Source: Candidatus Altarchaeales archaeon ex4484_96 (lineage in GTDB: Archaea > Altiarchaeota > Altiarchaeia > IMC4 > QMZM01). From it: DNA of 32,416 nucleotides. Both the position numbers and the translations under genes were made by a program. A model generated the notes under the pieces. It had not been told where the DNA came from. It did not search any database and saw only the letters and a program-made list of their open reading frames with translations. The DNA lies in assembly GCA_002254405.1 (NCBI GenBank), contig NJDH01000010.1, forward strand, positions 1-32,416. The letters run 5' to 3'. Within the stretch, counting starts at the first letter, position 1; each line of letters opens with the position of its first letter. Of the stretch, positions 16,541 to 25,505 are shown one piece after another.

Positions 16541-18721
16541 GTGCGCACAGTCCTGAAAAAAATAAGGAATAAAAGAGTAAAATCAGGTTCAAAACCCCAG
16601 ACAAAAGTCTTTATCTGCACCTGCAAAAACGAGATAATTCTACCAAACGAGCTTGATTTCGGTGAAGAAACCACAATCATAGAGGATATCAACTCAAAAG
16701 ACACGATAGAGAAAATAAAAAAAGCAGCATTAAACAGCAGAGTAATACTGGCCGGACCAAGCCCCAGGATAATGGAAAAACATTTCCCAGAAGGTAACAT
16801 TGAGTTCGTTAACATAAGAGAACACGTCTCATGGGTCGGGCATAAACCCGATAAGATCATAAGCCTGATTTCGGGGGCAATAGCTAAACAAAAAAACAGC
16901 GAAAACATTGAAGCCAAAAAAATCCCGATAAAAAACAAAAGCGCCCTTGTTATCGGTGGGGGAATAGCAGGGCTGGAATCAGCCAGACACATAGCCAAAG
17001 CAGGGATAAAAGTTTTTCTCATAGAGAAAGAACCTTTTCTTGGGGGTGTGGTCGGTAAACTCGATAGACTATACCCTGAAGGGACGCCAAACTCACACAC
17101 ACTATATCCGCTGATAAACGAGGTATTGGGAAATGAAAACATCAAGATATACACCAACTCCGAGATAGAGCAGATAGAGGGTGGATTAGGAGACTATAAG
17201 ATAATAATCAAAACAAAAGGCAACATCATAGAAGGCAAAAACCTGAGAAAATGCGAGGAAGCCTGCCCCATAAGCGTAGACGACGACGGGATTGAGAGAA
17301 AAGCATTCTATTACATGCCAACATACCCGGACAGCTACTGCATCGATTTCAGCTCATGCACCAAATGCGGCGAATGCGTTAAAATATGCCCCGAGATAAG
17401 CCTAGAGGAAAAAACCGTCAGCCTCAATGTCGGGGCCATAGTAGTAGCAACAGGGCTGAAAGATTATGACGCCTCATTGATAAAAGAATACGGGTACGGC
17501 AAATACGATAACGTACTTACAAAGCTCCAATTCGAGAGAAAATTCTCCAGCGGACTTATTAAACCAGAAAGCGTGGTAATAATCAACTGCGCAGGACAAA
17601 GAGACCAAAACTACCTGCCATACTGCAGCCGGGTCTGCTGCATGATAGGCTTGAAGGAAGCTAAATTGATTAAAGACGTGAGCCCTCAAACCGAGGTATA
17701 CGTTAACTACATCGACATGCGAAGCTATGGAAGCTTTGAGGAGCTATATAATACGGTAAGGGAACAATATGGTGTGAGATTCATACAGGGCAGACCATCC
17801 GAGATAATAAAAGACGACGACAAGCTATTAGTGCGCTCAGAGGACATACTTTTGGGTAAAAACATCGAAATCAAAACAGACTACGTGGTTTTGATGACCG
17901 GTTTCGTACCCGACACCGGATTGCTTGATAAGCTTGGCATACCAACAGAAAACGGATTCCCAACAGAATACGTTAACTCATCGCGCTCGGTTGACTCAAA
18001 CCCTAAAAGCGTTTTCATAGCGGGAGCAGCTGCTTATCCGAAAGGGGTCTCCGAGACAATAACGGATGCCAGGGAAGCGGCTCAGGGAGTTACGGAGTTG
18101 CTTATCCAAGAGCATGCAGTATTTAAGACACCGACTGCGATAATAAACAGCGACATCTGCGGGGAAATAGACTGCCGCATATGCCTGTCTGCGTGCCCCT
18201 ACGGAGCCGTTTACCTCAAAGATGAGAAGGTCAGCGTAAATCCAGAATTATGCATGGGATGCGGCATCTGCACGGCAACCTGTGCCGCTGGAGCAAACCA
18301 GCTTATAGGGTGTGAAGATAGGGGAATGCTCTCCCAGATAACGAACACAGTAGAAGAAGGAGACATCCTCGCGTTCCTATGTAAATGGAGCTCATATAAC
18401 GCAGCCGACAAAACAGGCTATGAGGGATTAAGCTATCCCGAAAACGTTAAAATAATCAGGATACCATGCACGGGCAGAGTAGACGCCCAAATGATACTTA
18501 AAGCATACAGCTCAGGAGCAAAAAGTGTGCTGATAGCAGGATGCCCCCCCGACGCATGCCACTATTTCACCGGCAACTTCAAGGCAAGGAAAAGGGTCAT
18601 AGCCCTGCGGGAGCTGATAGAGCAGTTCGGAATAAACCCCAAGAGCCTGAGAATAGAGTGGATAGGTAAAGAGGAATCCAAAAGGTTCGTTGACGTAGTA
18701 AATGAGTTAAACAATAAATAA
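16541..18721 (+). CDS. hdrA: HdrA-MvhD fusion protein (heterodisulfide reductase subunit A-like flavoprotein plus MvhD domain), cysteine-poor variant
   Basis: FAD motif ALVIGGGIAGLESARHIAKAGIKVFLIEKEPFLGG; INCAGQRDQNYLPYCSRVCCMIGLKEAKL; C-terminal ferredoxin CGEIDCRICLSACP and CMGCGICTATC; C-terminal MvhD ILAFLCKWSSYNAADKTG...IPCTGRVDAQMILKAYSSGAKSVLIAGCPPDACHYFTGNFKARKR; GTG start. Confidence 0.9.
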   Translation: MRTVLKKIRNKRVKSGSKPQTKVFICTCKNEIILPNELDFGEETTIIEDINSKDTIEKIKKAALNSRVILAGPSPRIMEKHFPEGNIEFVNIREHVSWVGHKPDKIISLISGAIAKQKNSENIEAKKIPIKNKSALVIGGGIAGLESARHIAKAGIKVFLIEKEPFLGGVVGKLDRLYPEGTPNSHTLYPLINEVLGNENIKIYTNSEIEQIEGGLGDYKIIIKTKGNIIEGKNLRKCEEACPISVDDDGIERKAFYYMPTYPDSYCIDFSSCTKCGECVKICPEISLEEKTVSLNVGAIVVATGLKDYDASLIKEYGYGKYDNVLTKLQFERKFSSGLIKPESVVIINCAGQRDQNYLPYCSRVCCMIGLKEAKLIKDVSPQTEVYVNYIDMRSYGSFEELYNTVREQYGVRFIQGRPSEIIKDDDKLLVRSEDILLGKNIEIKTDYVVLMTGFVPDTGLLDKLGIPTENGFPTEYVNSSRSVDSNPKSVFIAGAAAYPKGVSETITDAREAAQGVTELLIQEHAVFKTPTAIINSDICGEIDCRICLSACPYGAVYLKDEKVSVNPELCMGCGICTATCAAGANQLIGCEDRGMLSQITNTVEEGDILAFLCKWSSYNAADKTGYEGLSYPENVKIIRIPCTGRVDAQMILKAYSSGAKSVLIAGCPPDACHYFTGNFKARKRVIALRELIEQFGINPKSLRIEWIGKEESKRFVDVVNELNNK

Positions 18722-18722
18722 A

Positions 18723-19700
18723 ATGGAGCAGGAGAAACTTAAGATAGCAATATGCCGGGGAGCAACATGCTCTGGCTGCGATATCGCCATACTCGACATA
18801 CACGAGAGGATACTCGCTGTCCTGGAGAAAGCAGATATTGTTTTTGCCCCAACCATCATGGACGCCAAATACGAGGACGTTGAGAAAATGGGGGAAAACG
18901 AAATAGACGTATGCTTCTACCACGGGGCGGTAAGAGACTCCGAAAACGAGCATATGGCCAGGCTTATGAGAGAAAAATCCAAGATACTTATAGCATTCGG
19001 CGCATGCGCATGTTTTGGGGGAATATTCGGACTTGCTAATGTCACAAACAAGAAAGAAATATTTAAGGAGGTCTACCACGATACAGCGTCCACGGTAAAC
19101 GAGGATTACGTGGTCCCCCAACCATTATATACCGATGAAATGGGGCATGAGCTGTCTCTCCCAAAGTTTTATGACGACGTTTATGCTCTGGACGACAAGG
19201 TAGAGGTGGATTATTTTGTCCCGCTTTGCCCGCCGATAGCGGACCAGATAATGACATGCATCAACACCATAGTATCGGGTAATCTGCCCCCCAAGGGAGC
19301 TGTAATCGCATCCGAGAGAACATTATGCAGCGAATGCGAGAGGGTGAAATCAGATAAACGCAAAATAACGCGCATATACCGGCCGCATGAGATAGAAATC
19401 GATGAAGAAAAATGCTTCCTCGACCAGGGCCTTCTTTGCATGGGTCCGGCCACCAGAGCAGGATGCGGGACAATATGCATTAAAGCCAACGTCCCTTGTC
19501 GGGGATGCAACGGCCCAACCAAGGAGGCATTCGATCAGGGAGGTAATTTCCTGAACCTGATTGCGACAATATTTGGCATAGAGGATGAGGAGCTTTCCGA
19601 AGAAGATCTGGTGAAATTATTCAAACAGATAAAAGACCCCCTTGGCACATTCTACAGGTTTACTTTACCGAAATCAACCCTGAGGAGGGTTAAAAAATGA
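18723..19700 (+). CDS. mvhG: [NiFe] hydrogenase small subunit, MvhG-like
   Basis: KIAICRGATCSGCDIAILD, AFGACACFGGIFGLAN, CSECERVK, GLLCMGPATRAGCGTICIKANVPCRGCNGPT. Confidence 0.92.
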   Translation: MEQEKLKIAICRGATCSGCDIAILDIHERILAVLEKADIVFAPTIMDAKYEDVEKMGENEIDVCFYHGAVRDSENEHMARLMREKSKILIAFGACACFGGIFGLANVTNKKEIFKEVYHDTASTVNEDYVVPQPLYTDEMGHELSLPKFYDDVYALDDKVEVDYFVPLCPPIADQIMTCINTIVSGNLPPKGAVIASERTLCSECERVKSDKRKITRIYRPHEIEIDEEKCFLDQGLLCMGPATRAGCGTICIKANVPCRGCNGPTKEAFDQGGNFLNLIATIFGIEDEELSEEDLVKLFKQIKDPLGTFYRFTLPKSTLRRVKK

Positions 19701-21190
19701 GCGAAAAAACAGCTAAAAACAATAAAAGAGAGATATTGATTTCCCCTGTAACAAGGCTTGAAGGCCATGCGAAAATAGACATATTCCTAAACGAGGAAGG
19801 TAACGTTCAGGACGCCTATTTCCAGGTAGTGGAGCTTCGGGGTTTCGAAAAATTCTGCCAGGGCAGGCCGGTTGAGGAGATGCCACGCATAACACCCCGA
19901 ATCTGCGGCGTCTGCCCCAACCCACATCATATGGCATCAGGCAAGGCCGTTGATATGGTATTCAGCGTTGAGGCAACCGAGACCGCTAAAAAACTACGTG
20001 AGATGAGCCTGTGCGCCCACTATATGCACAGCCACATAGCACACTTTTACGCTCTAGCCGGCCCGGATTTCGTTGTGGGACCCGATGCCGACCCCGCCCA
20101 GAGAAACATCATAGGAGTAATAGATAGAGTGGGGGTTGAAGCGGGTAAAAAGGTCATCCAGGCACGTGCTTATTCCCAGAAGATACAGGAGATAATAAGC
20201 GGGAGAGCCACACACCCCATAAACAACCTTCCTGGGGGCATAGCCAGAGGAATAAGCGCGGACCAGAGAAAAGAAATAGAGAACATGTCCGATTATCTTG
20301 TGGATTTCGGCAAATTCACTCTCGAAACATTTGAGGATATTGTCTTGAAAAACAAAAAATACGTTGAGCTTATCACCGGAGACTACTACAGGCATGAAAC
20401 CCATTACATGGGCACCGTGGATGAAAAAAACAACGTAGCATTCTATGAAGGCAATATCAGGGTGGTGGACCCTAAAGGACGCGAATACGTCAAATTTAAG
20501 GGAGTTGATTATTTAAAGCACATAGCCGAGCACGTTGAACCATGGAGTTACCTGAAATTCCCTTACCTCAAAAACAAGGGTTGGTCCGGGTTCGTTGATG
20601 GTGTGGATTCGGGCATATACCGGGTCGCACCCCTGGCAAGGCTTAATGTCGCAGACGGGATGGCAACACCCCTAGCGAACCAGGCGTACGAGAAAATGTA
20701 TGATGTTTTAGGGGGTAAGCCAGCGCATGAAACCCTTGCCATGAACTGGGCGAGGGTTATTGAGATAATGTATTCAGCCGAGAGAATAGCTGAGCTGATT
20801 TCTAAACCCGATATCACAAGCAGGGACGTGAGAAACATCCCCACCAGGGTAGCAGGCGAGGGGGTGGGGCACGTTGAAGCCCCCAGAGGGACATTATTTC
20901 ACCACTACTGGGCCGATGATGAAGGGATACTCACCAAAGCCAACATACTGGTGGCCACAGGAAACAACAACGCAGGAATCTGCCTATCCGTGAAAAAAGC
21001 AGCTGAAAAGCTGATAAAAAACTTCAAGGTAGACCAGGGCATACTCAACATGGTGGAGATGGCGTTCAGGGCATATGACCCCTGCTTTGCCTGCGCAACA
21101 CATACTCTACCAGGCAACCTGCCGCTTCAAGTTAAAGTATTTGATTCAGATAAGAAAGTAATCAAAAAAATAAGCAGATTTGAGCAATGA
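19697..21190 (+). CDS. mvhA: [NiFe] hydrogenase large subunit, MvhA-like
   Basis: N-terminal VTRLEGHAKIDI and RICGVCPNPHH (L1), C-terminal DPCFACATH (L2) followed by a 28-residue tail. Confidence 0.94.
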   Translation: MSEKTAKNNKREILISPVTRLEGHAKIDIFLNEEGNVQDAYFQVVELRGFEKFCQGRPVEEMPRITPRICGVCPNPHHMASGKAVDMVFSVEATETAKKLREMSLCAHYMHSHIAHFYALAGPDFVVGPDADPAQRNIIGVIDRVGVEAGKKVIQARAYSQKIQEIISGRATHPINNLPGGIARGISADQRKEIENMSDYLVDFGKFTLETFEDIVLKNKKYVELITGDYYRHETHYMGTVDEKNNVAFYEGNIRVVDPKGREYVKFKGVDYLKHIAEHVEPWSYLKFPYLKNKGWSGFVDGVDSGIYRVAPLARLNVADGMATPLANQAYEKMYDVLGGKPAHETLAMNWARVIEIMYSAERIAELISKPDITSRDVRNIPTRVAGEGVGHVEAPRGTLFHHYWADDEGILTKANILVATGNNNAGICLSVKKAAEKLIKNFKVDQGILNMVEMAFRAYDPCFACATHTLPGNLPLQVKVFDSDKKVIKKISRFEQ

Positions 21191-21639
21191 AAACTCTTGT
21201 GCTCGGAGTCGGAAACCCGATACTCGGGGATGACGGGGTGGGAATACACGTTATCAGAGAGTTGAGAAAAAAAATAAAGGATGTTGACTTCGACGAGGTC
21301 AGCGTATCGGGTCTGGAGCTTGTTGAGTTATTCAGGGGTTACGATAAAGTAATAATAGTGGATGCGATTAAGACAAAGCAAGGCATACCGGGCGAGATAC
21401 GCGAGTTAACGCTTGATAACATACCCACACTCCACGGCATCACACCCCATGATGTTGACTTCAAAACAGCCTTTGAGTACGGTAAAAGGTTCATCGATAA
21501 AATGCCCGATGAGGTCAGGATAATCGGTATCGAGGTCGATAAAATAAACGAGTTTGATGAGAAGCTGAGCGCGAAAGTCAGCGAATCGATTCCAAAGGCG
21601 GCTAAATTAATCAAGGAGGATTTGTTGAATGGATCTTAG
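21187..21639 (+). CDS. Hydrogenase maturation endopeptidase (FrcD/HyaD/HycI type)
   Basis: TLVLGVGNPILGDDGVGIHVIREL, VDAIKTKQGIPGEI, ITPHDVD; overlaps mvhA stop. Confidence 0.92.
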   Translation: MKTLVLGVGNPILGDDGVGIHVIRELRKKIKDVDFDEVSVSGLELVELFRGYDKVIIVDAIKTKQGIPGEIRELTLDNIPTLHGITPHDVDFKTAFEYGKRFIDKMPDEVRIIGIEVDKINEFDEKLSAKVSESIPKAAKLIKEDLLNGS

Positions 21640-22075
21640 GAAGGAGCTTGCCGAAGACGTTGACGGGAAAACCCTGAACTACTGCTTCAGCTGCGGCATG
21701 TGCACCGGAGGATGTCCATCAGCCATGATGACCGAAAGCGAATACAACCCTCGCAGGATACTGCATCGTGCCGTGATAGAGGGTAAACTCGAAGACGATA
21801 TCTGGCTTTGCACAAACTGCTATCTCTGCCAGGAGCGCTGCCCGACGAAAACCAAAGTAGCCGACCTCATAAGCCTTATGAGACGGGTTTACGTTAAGCA
21901 CAAGAGCATACCGGATTTCATCAAACCTCTTGTTGTCAACCTGGGAGCCTGCGGTTTCACCCAGCACATAGGCGAACTCGAGAACAAACGCAGAAAGAGG
22001 ATGAACCTGCCCGAGATAAAGCATACCAGCGAGATCAGGAAGATACTCAAGAAAACAGGTGGTCTCTATGAGTAA
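21629..22075 (+). CDS. hdrC: Heterodisulfide reductase subunit C
   Basis: CFSCGMCTGGCP and CTNCYLCQERCP 4Fe-4S motifs; N-P-R-R-I-L. Confidence 0.92.
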   Translation: MDLRKELAEDVDGKTLNYCFSCGMCTGGCPSAMMTESEYNPRRILHRAVIEGKLEDDIWLCTNCYLCQERCPTKTKVADLISLMRRVYVKHKSIPDFIKPLVVNLGACGFTQHIGELENKRRKRMNLPEIKHTSEIRKILKKTGGLYE

Positions 22076-22934
22076 CAGATACGCCTACTTTATCGGCTGC
22101 ACCACCCCTTTTCGGGAGTCCAACTATGACCTTTCCACCAGGAGAATAATGGAAAAGCTCGACATTGAGCTGGTGGAAATGGAAAAAGCCGGATGCTGCG
22201 GACTATACTATGAGCTGGTGAACGAATTAAGCTATCTTTGCATGGCTGCGAGAGTCATATCCATGGCAGAGGACGAGAAACTGGATTTAATGGTAATATG
22301 CAACGGATGCAACAGCTCCCTTTACCGGGCCAACAAGAAACTGCGTGAAAACCCAGAACTCAAGGAGGAAGTCAACAACGTACTCGCAGACATAGACCGG
22401 GAGTTTAAGGGAACAACAGAAGTAAAGCATTTCGTTAAGGTGCTCTGGGATGAGGTGGGGGTGGACAAGATAAAAGAAAAGGTTACCAACCTGCTTGACC
22501 TCAGGGTTGCAGTACACTACGGATGCCACCTGCTCAGACCGTCTGAGGAGATAAAGTTTGACAACCCCAAAGACCCTGTTAGCCTGGACGAACTTGTTGA
22601 GGCAACCGGAGCAAGCTCAATAGACTATCCGGAGAAAAGTCTTTGCTGCGGCGGATACGTTTTAGCCTCAAACCAGGATATAGCCTATAAGATGACAGGA
22701 CGTAAGCTGATAAACGTCAAAAAAGCAAAAGCAGATATTATGGTAACAGCATGCCCCTTCTGCAACGTCATGTATGATGCTAACCAGAGAGGCGTTGAAA
22801 AGGAGTTAGGGGAAAAAATCAACATCCCTGTACTGCATTATCCCCAGCTTCTGGGTTTAAGCATGGGATACACCCCAAGAGAGGTTGGGTTAGAGCAAAA
22901 CAGGGTCAGAGTCAACCCGAAAATATTCGAGTAA
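22068..22934 (+). CDS. hdrB: Heterodisulfide reductase subunit B with two CCG motifs
   Basis: YFIGCTTPFRESNYD, KAGCCGLYY, CNGCNSSL; HYGCHLLRP, SLCCGGY, ACPFCNVMYD. Confidence 0.93.
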   Translation: MSNRYAYFIGCTTPFRESNYDLSTRRIMEKLDIELVEMEKAGCCGLYYELVNELSYLCMAARVISMAEDEKLDLMVICNGCNSSLYRANKKLRENPELKEEVNNVLADIDREFKGTTEVKHFVKVLWDEVGVDKIKEKVTNLLDLRVAVHYGCHLLRPSEEIKFDNPKDPVSLDELVEATGASSIDYPEKSLCCGGYVLASNQDIAYKMTGRKLINVKKAKADIMVTACPFCNVMYDANQRGVEKELGEKINIPVLHYPQLLGLSMGYTPREVGLEQNRVRVNPKIFE

Positions 22935-22971
22935 CGGCATGTATTTAACCCTGGACTTGTTATTCTTAAAC

Positions 22972-24129
22972 ATGGCTGAGATACCCATAAGTCAGCTAGA
23001 CCGGTTAAGGGATTTAAAAAGATCCACAGGGGGTTTTTTAAACCTGAACCCGATACAGAGAGGAGGTATCTTAACACCCGAAGCGAGAAAGGCTGTTTTG
23101 GATTGGGCTGACGGCTACTCGATATGTGATTTTTGCGATGGAGTGCTCGAGTGCATTAAAAAGCCACCGGTGGATGATTTCGTGCACAAGACGATGACCT
23201 GCTTTATCGGGGCAGACCATGTGAGGCTGACCAACGGGGCCAGGGAAGCCATGTATATGGTAATGCACGCGGTATGTAAACCCGGGGATGTGCTGTTGCT
23301 TGACGCAAACTCCCACTATTCAGCCCATATAGCCGCTGAAAGGCATAATCTTTGGGTTTATGAGATACCCAACAACGGATACCCTGAATACAAAATAAAC
23401 GAAGAGCTTTATGCCGATAAAATCGAGGAAATCAAACGTAAAACAAAAAAAAATCCCGCGCTCGCTTTGATAACATACCCAGATGGGAACTACGGCAACC
23501 TGCCTGATGCAAGAAAGATAGCTAAAATATGCTCTGATTATGATGTTCCCCTGCTGGTTAACGCAGCTTATGCTATGGGTAGGATGCCTGTTAGCCTCAA
23601 ACATTTGAAGGCTGATTTTATTGTAGGCTCAGGCCATAAGTCTATGGCCTGCTCGGGGCCTATTGGGGTTCTGGGATTATCCGAAAGCCTAAGTGATGTG
23701 GTGCTTCGTAAATCCAAGAACTATAAAAACAAGGAGGTTGAGATGCTTGGCTGCGGCCCAAGGGGGCTGCCCCTGATAACATTGATGGCCAGTTTCCCGA
23801 AAGTATATGAGCGAGTCAAACACTGGGATGATGAGATAAAAAAAGCCAGATATTTCATAGACGAAATAGAGAAAATAGAGGGTATTAAACAGCTTGGGGT
23901 TAAGCCAACACAACATGACCTGAACTTCCTTGAGACCAAAGTATTTCACAGGATATCAGAAAAACACAAAAAAGGGGGGTTTTTCCTATATCGCGAGCTG
24001 AAGAAAAGAAACATCATAGGCGTGAAACCAGGCTTGAGCAAGAACTTCAAACTCAGTACCTACGGGTTTAAAAAGGATGAAATAAAAAAGATTATAGAAG
24101 CATTTAAGGAGATTGTGCAAATAAAATGA
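22972..24129 (+). CDS. pscS: O-phospho-L-seryl-tRNA:Cys-tRNA synthase (SepCysS)
   Basis: FLNLNPIQRGGILTPEARKAVLDWADGYSICDFC; PLP lysine context VGSGHKSMACSGPIGVLG; MLGCGPRGLPLITLMASFP. Confidence 0.93.
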   Translation: MAEIPISQLDRLRDLKRSTGGFLNLNPIQRGGILTPEARKAVLDWADGYSICDFCDGVLECIKKPPVDDFVHKTMTCFIGADHVRLTNGAREAMYMVMHAVCKPGDVLLLDANSHYSAHIAAERHNLWVYEIPNNGYPEYKINEELYADKIEEIKRKTKKNPALALITYPDGNYGNLPDARKIAKICSDYDVPLLVNAAYAMGRMPVSLKHLKADFIVGSGHKSMACSGPIGVLGLSESLSDVVLRKSKNYKNKEVEMLGCGPRGLPLITLMASFPKVYERVKHWDDEIKKARYFIDEIEKIEGIKQLGVKPTQHDLNFLETKVFHRISEKHKKGGFFLYRELKKRNIIGVKPGLSKNFKLSTYGFKKDEIKKIIEAFKEIVQIK

Positions 24130-24851
24130 CCACCAAAGTACATGTTACAGGAAAAATACCCAAGAATCCTGTTGTTATAGAAGGGTTCCCAAGCAAGGGA
24201 TTTGTGTCTACCATAGCGACGAGATACCTCATTGAAGAACTGGGTATGGAATCAGTGGGTTATGTGAAATCAGACAGGATACAAAGCATTGCCGTAGTAC
24301 ACAACTCAACCCCCATGTATCCCATTAGGATATACAGGAAGAATAAGCTAGTACTTATTTTCTCTGAGATATCGGTGCCATACCAGTTCGTTCGCGAATT
24401 CGCCGACACATTCGATGAATGGTTTAAGGAGATTAAACCCGAGAAGGTTATTCTTTTAGCCGGGATAAGCGGGCGGGAAACCGAAAAAGAGCATGAGATA
24501 TTCGGGTTGACAACGCATCCCCAGATAAAAAAGAAGATGAAAGACATGAACGTTGAGACCATAGAGGAGGGCATGCTCGCAGGCATATCATCGGATATAC
24601 TGCTGAATTGCGTGGAAAACAATATCCCGGTCATAAGTTTCATGGCCGAGACCAAATACAGCCCCGACCCCCTTGGAGCAGCCTCGCTTCTGAACATACT
24701 CAGCAGTTTTTTGGATATCAAAATCAACGTAGATAACCTCGTGGAAAAAGGCCATGAGATAGAGGAGGACTTTGAAAAAATAACCTCAGAGCTTAGAAAG
24801 GGCAAAACAGACCACAAGGAGATGGATGAATACAGCCCCATGTACCAGTAA
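24126..24851 (+). CDS. PAC2-family protein (proteasome assembly chaperone-like)
   Basis: VVIEGFPSKGFVSTIATRYLIEEL, ILLAGISGR, MLAGISSDILLNCVENNIPVISFMAETKYSPDPLGAASLLNIL. Confidence 0.82.
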   Translation: MTTKVHVTGKIPKNPVVIEGFPSKGFVSTIATRYLIEELGMESVGYVKSDRIQSIAVVHNSTPMYPIRIYRKNKLVLIFSEISVPYQFVREFADTFDEWFKEIKPEKVILLAGISGRETEKEHEIFGLTTHPQIKKKMKDMNVETIEEGMLAGISSDILLNCVENNIPVISFMAETKYSPDPLGAASLLNILSSFLDIKINVDNLVEKGHEIEEDFEKITSELRKGKTDHKEMDEYSPMYQ

Positions 24852-24852
24852 G

Positions 24853-25494
24853 ATGACGGATAAAAGACTGGTGGCTTTCGACCTAGACGGGGTGCTGGTT
24901 AAGGGAACGGGAAGCTGGAGCGAGATACATAAAGTACTTGGAACAGATAAAATATCAGCAGGCCACGGAGTTGACTTCCAAAACGGCAAGATAAGCTTTG
25001 ATGAATGGGCTAAAAAAGACACTGAACTATGGAAGGGCGTTGAGCTTGAAAAAATAAAGAAAATATTATACAAGACCAGGCTCATGAAGGGAGCCGGGGA
25101 TACGATAAACGCCTTAAAGAGCCTCAATTATGATACGATCATAATAAGCGGCGGACTGCAGATACTGGCTGACAGGATAAGAGACGAACTTGGAATGGAT
25201 TATGCCATAGCAAACAGGCTGTTATTCAACAATAACCAGGTCTGCGGCATAGAGCAGAGAGTAGACTTTGAAGGTAAAGGAAGAATACTCGAAAAGATAA
25301 TCAATGAAAAAAGAATAGACAAAAAAGACACTGTAGCCGTCGGGGACTACATCAATGACATACCCTTATTTAAGGCAGCGGGCTTTAGCGTTGCATTCAA
25401 CCCGAAAGACGACAGACTGCTCAAATACGCTGACGCCATTATCCTGGATGAGGATTTAACAAAAATACTGCCTTTGCTTGAAAACAGCAGATGA
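24853..25494 (+). CDS. HAD-family phosphatase, SerB-like
   Basis: LVAFDLDGVLVKGTGSW, IIISGGLQILADRI, VAVGDYINDIPLFKAAGFSVAFNPKDD; ATG at 24853 in ORF 24826-25494. Confidence 0.82.
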   Translation: MTDKRLVAFDLDGVLVKGTGSWSEIHKVLGTDKISAGHGVDFQNGKISFDEWAKKDTELWKGVELEKIKKILYKTRLMKGAGDTINALKSLNYDTIIISGGLQILADRIRDELGMDYAIANRLLFNNNQVCGIEQRVDFEGKGRILEKIINEKRIDKKDTVAVGDYINDIPLFKAAGFSVAFNPKDDRLLKYADAIILDEDLTKILPLLENSR

Positions 25495-25505
25495 AGTAAA
25501 AAAAA

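Noticed and set aside
16531-17157. 208-aa minus-strand ORF opposite hdrA
   Set aside because: Antisense to a well-supported FAD-binding protein; hydrophobic shadow translation without recognisable motifs.
18597-19121. 174-aa minus-strand ORF spanning the hdrA-mvhG junction
   Set aside because: Both sense genes are strongly supported; no motif in the antisense product.
24260-24841. 193-aa minus-strand ORF opposite the PAC2 gene
   Set aside because: Low-complexity Ser/Leu/Ile-rich translation, fully antisense to a conserved PAC2 ORF; shadow ORF.
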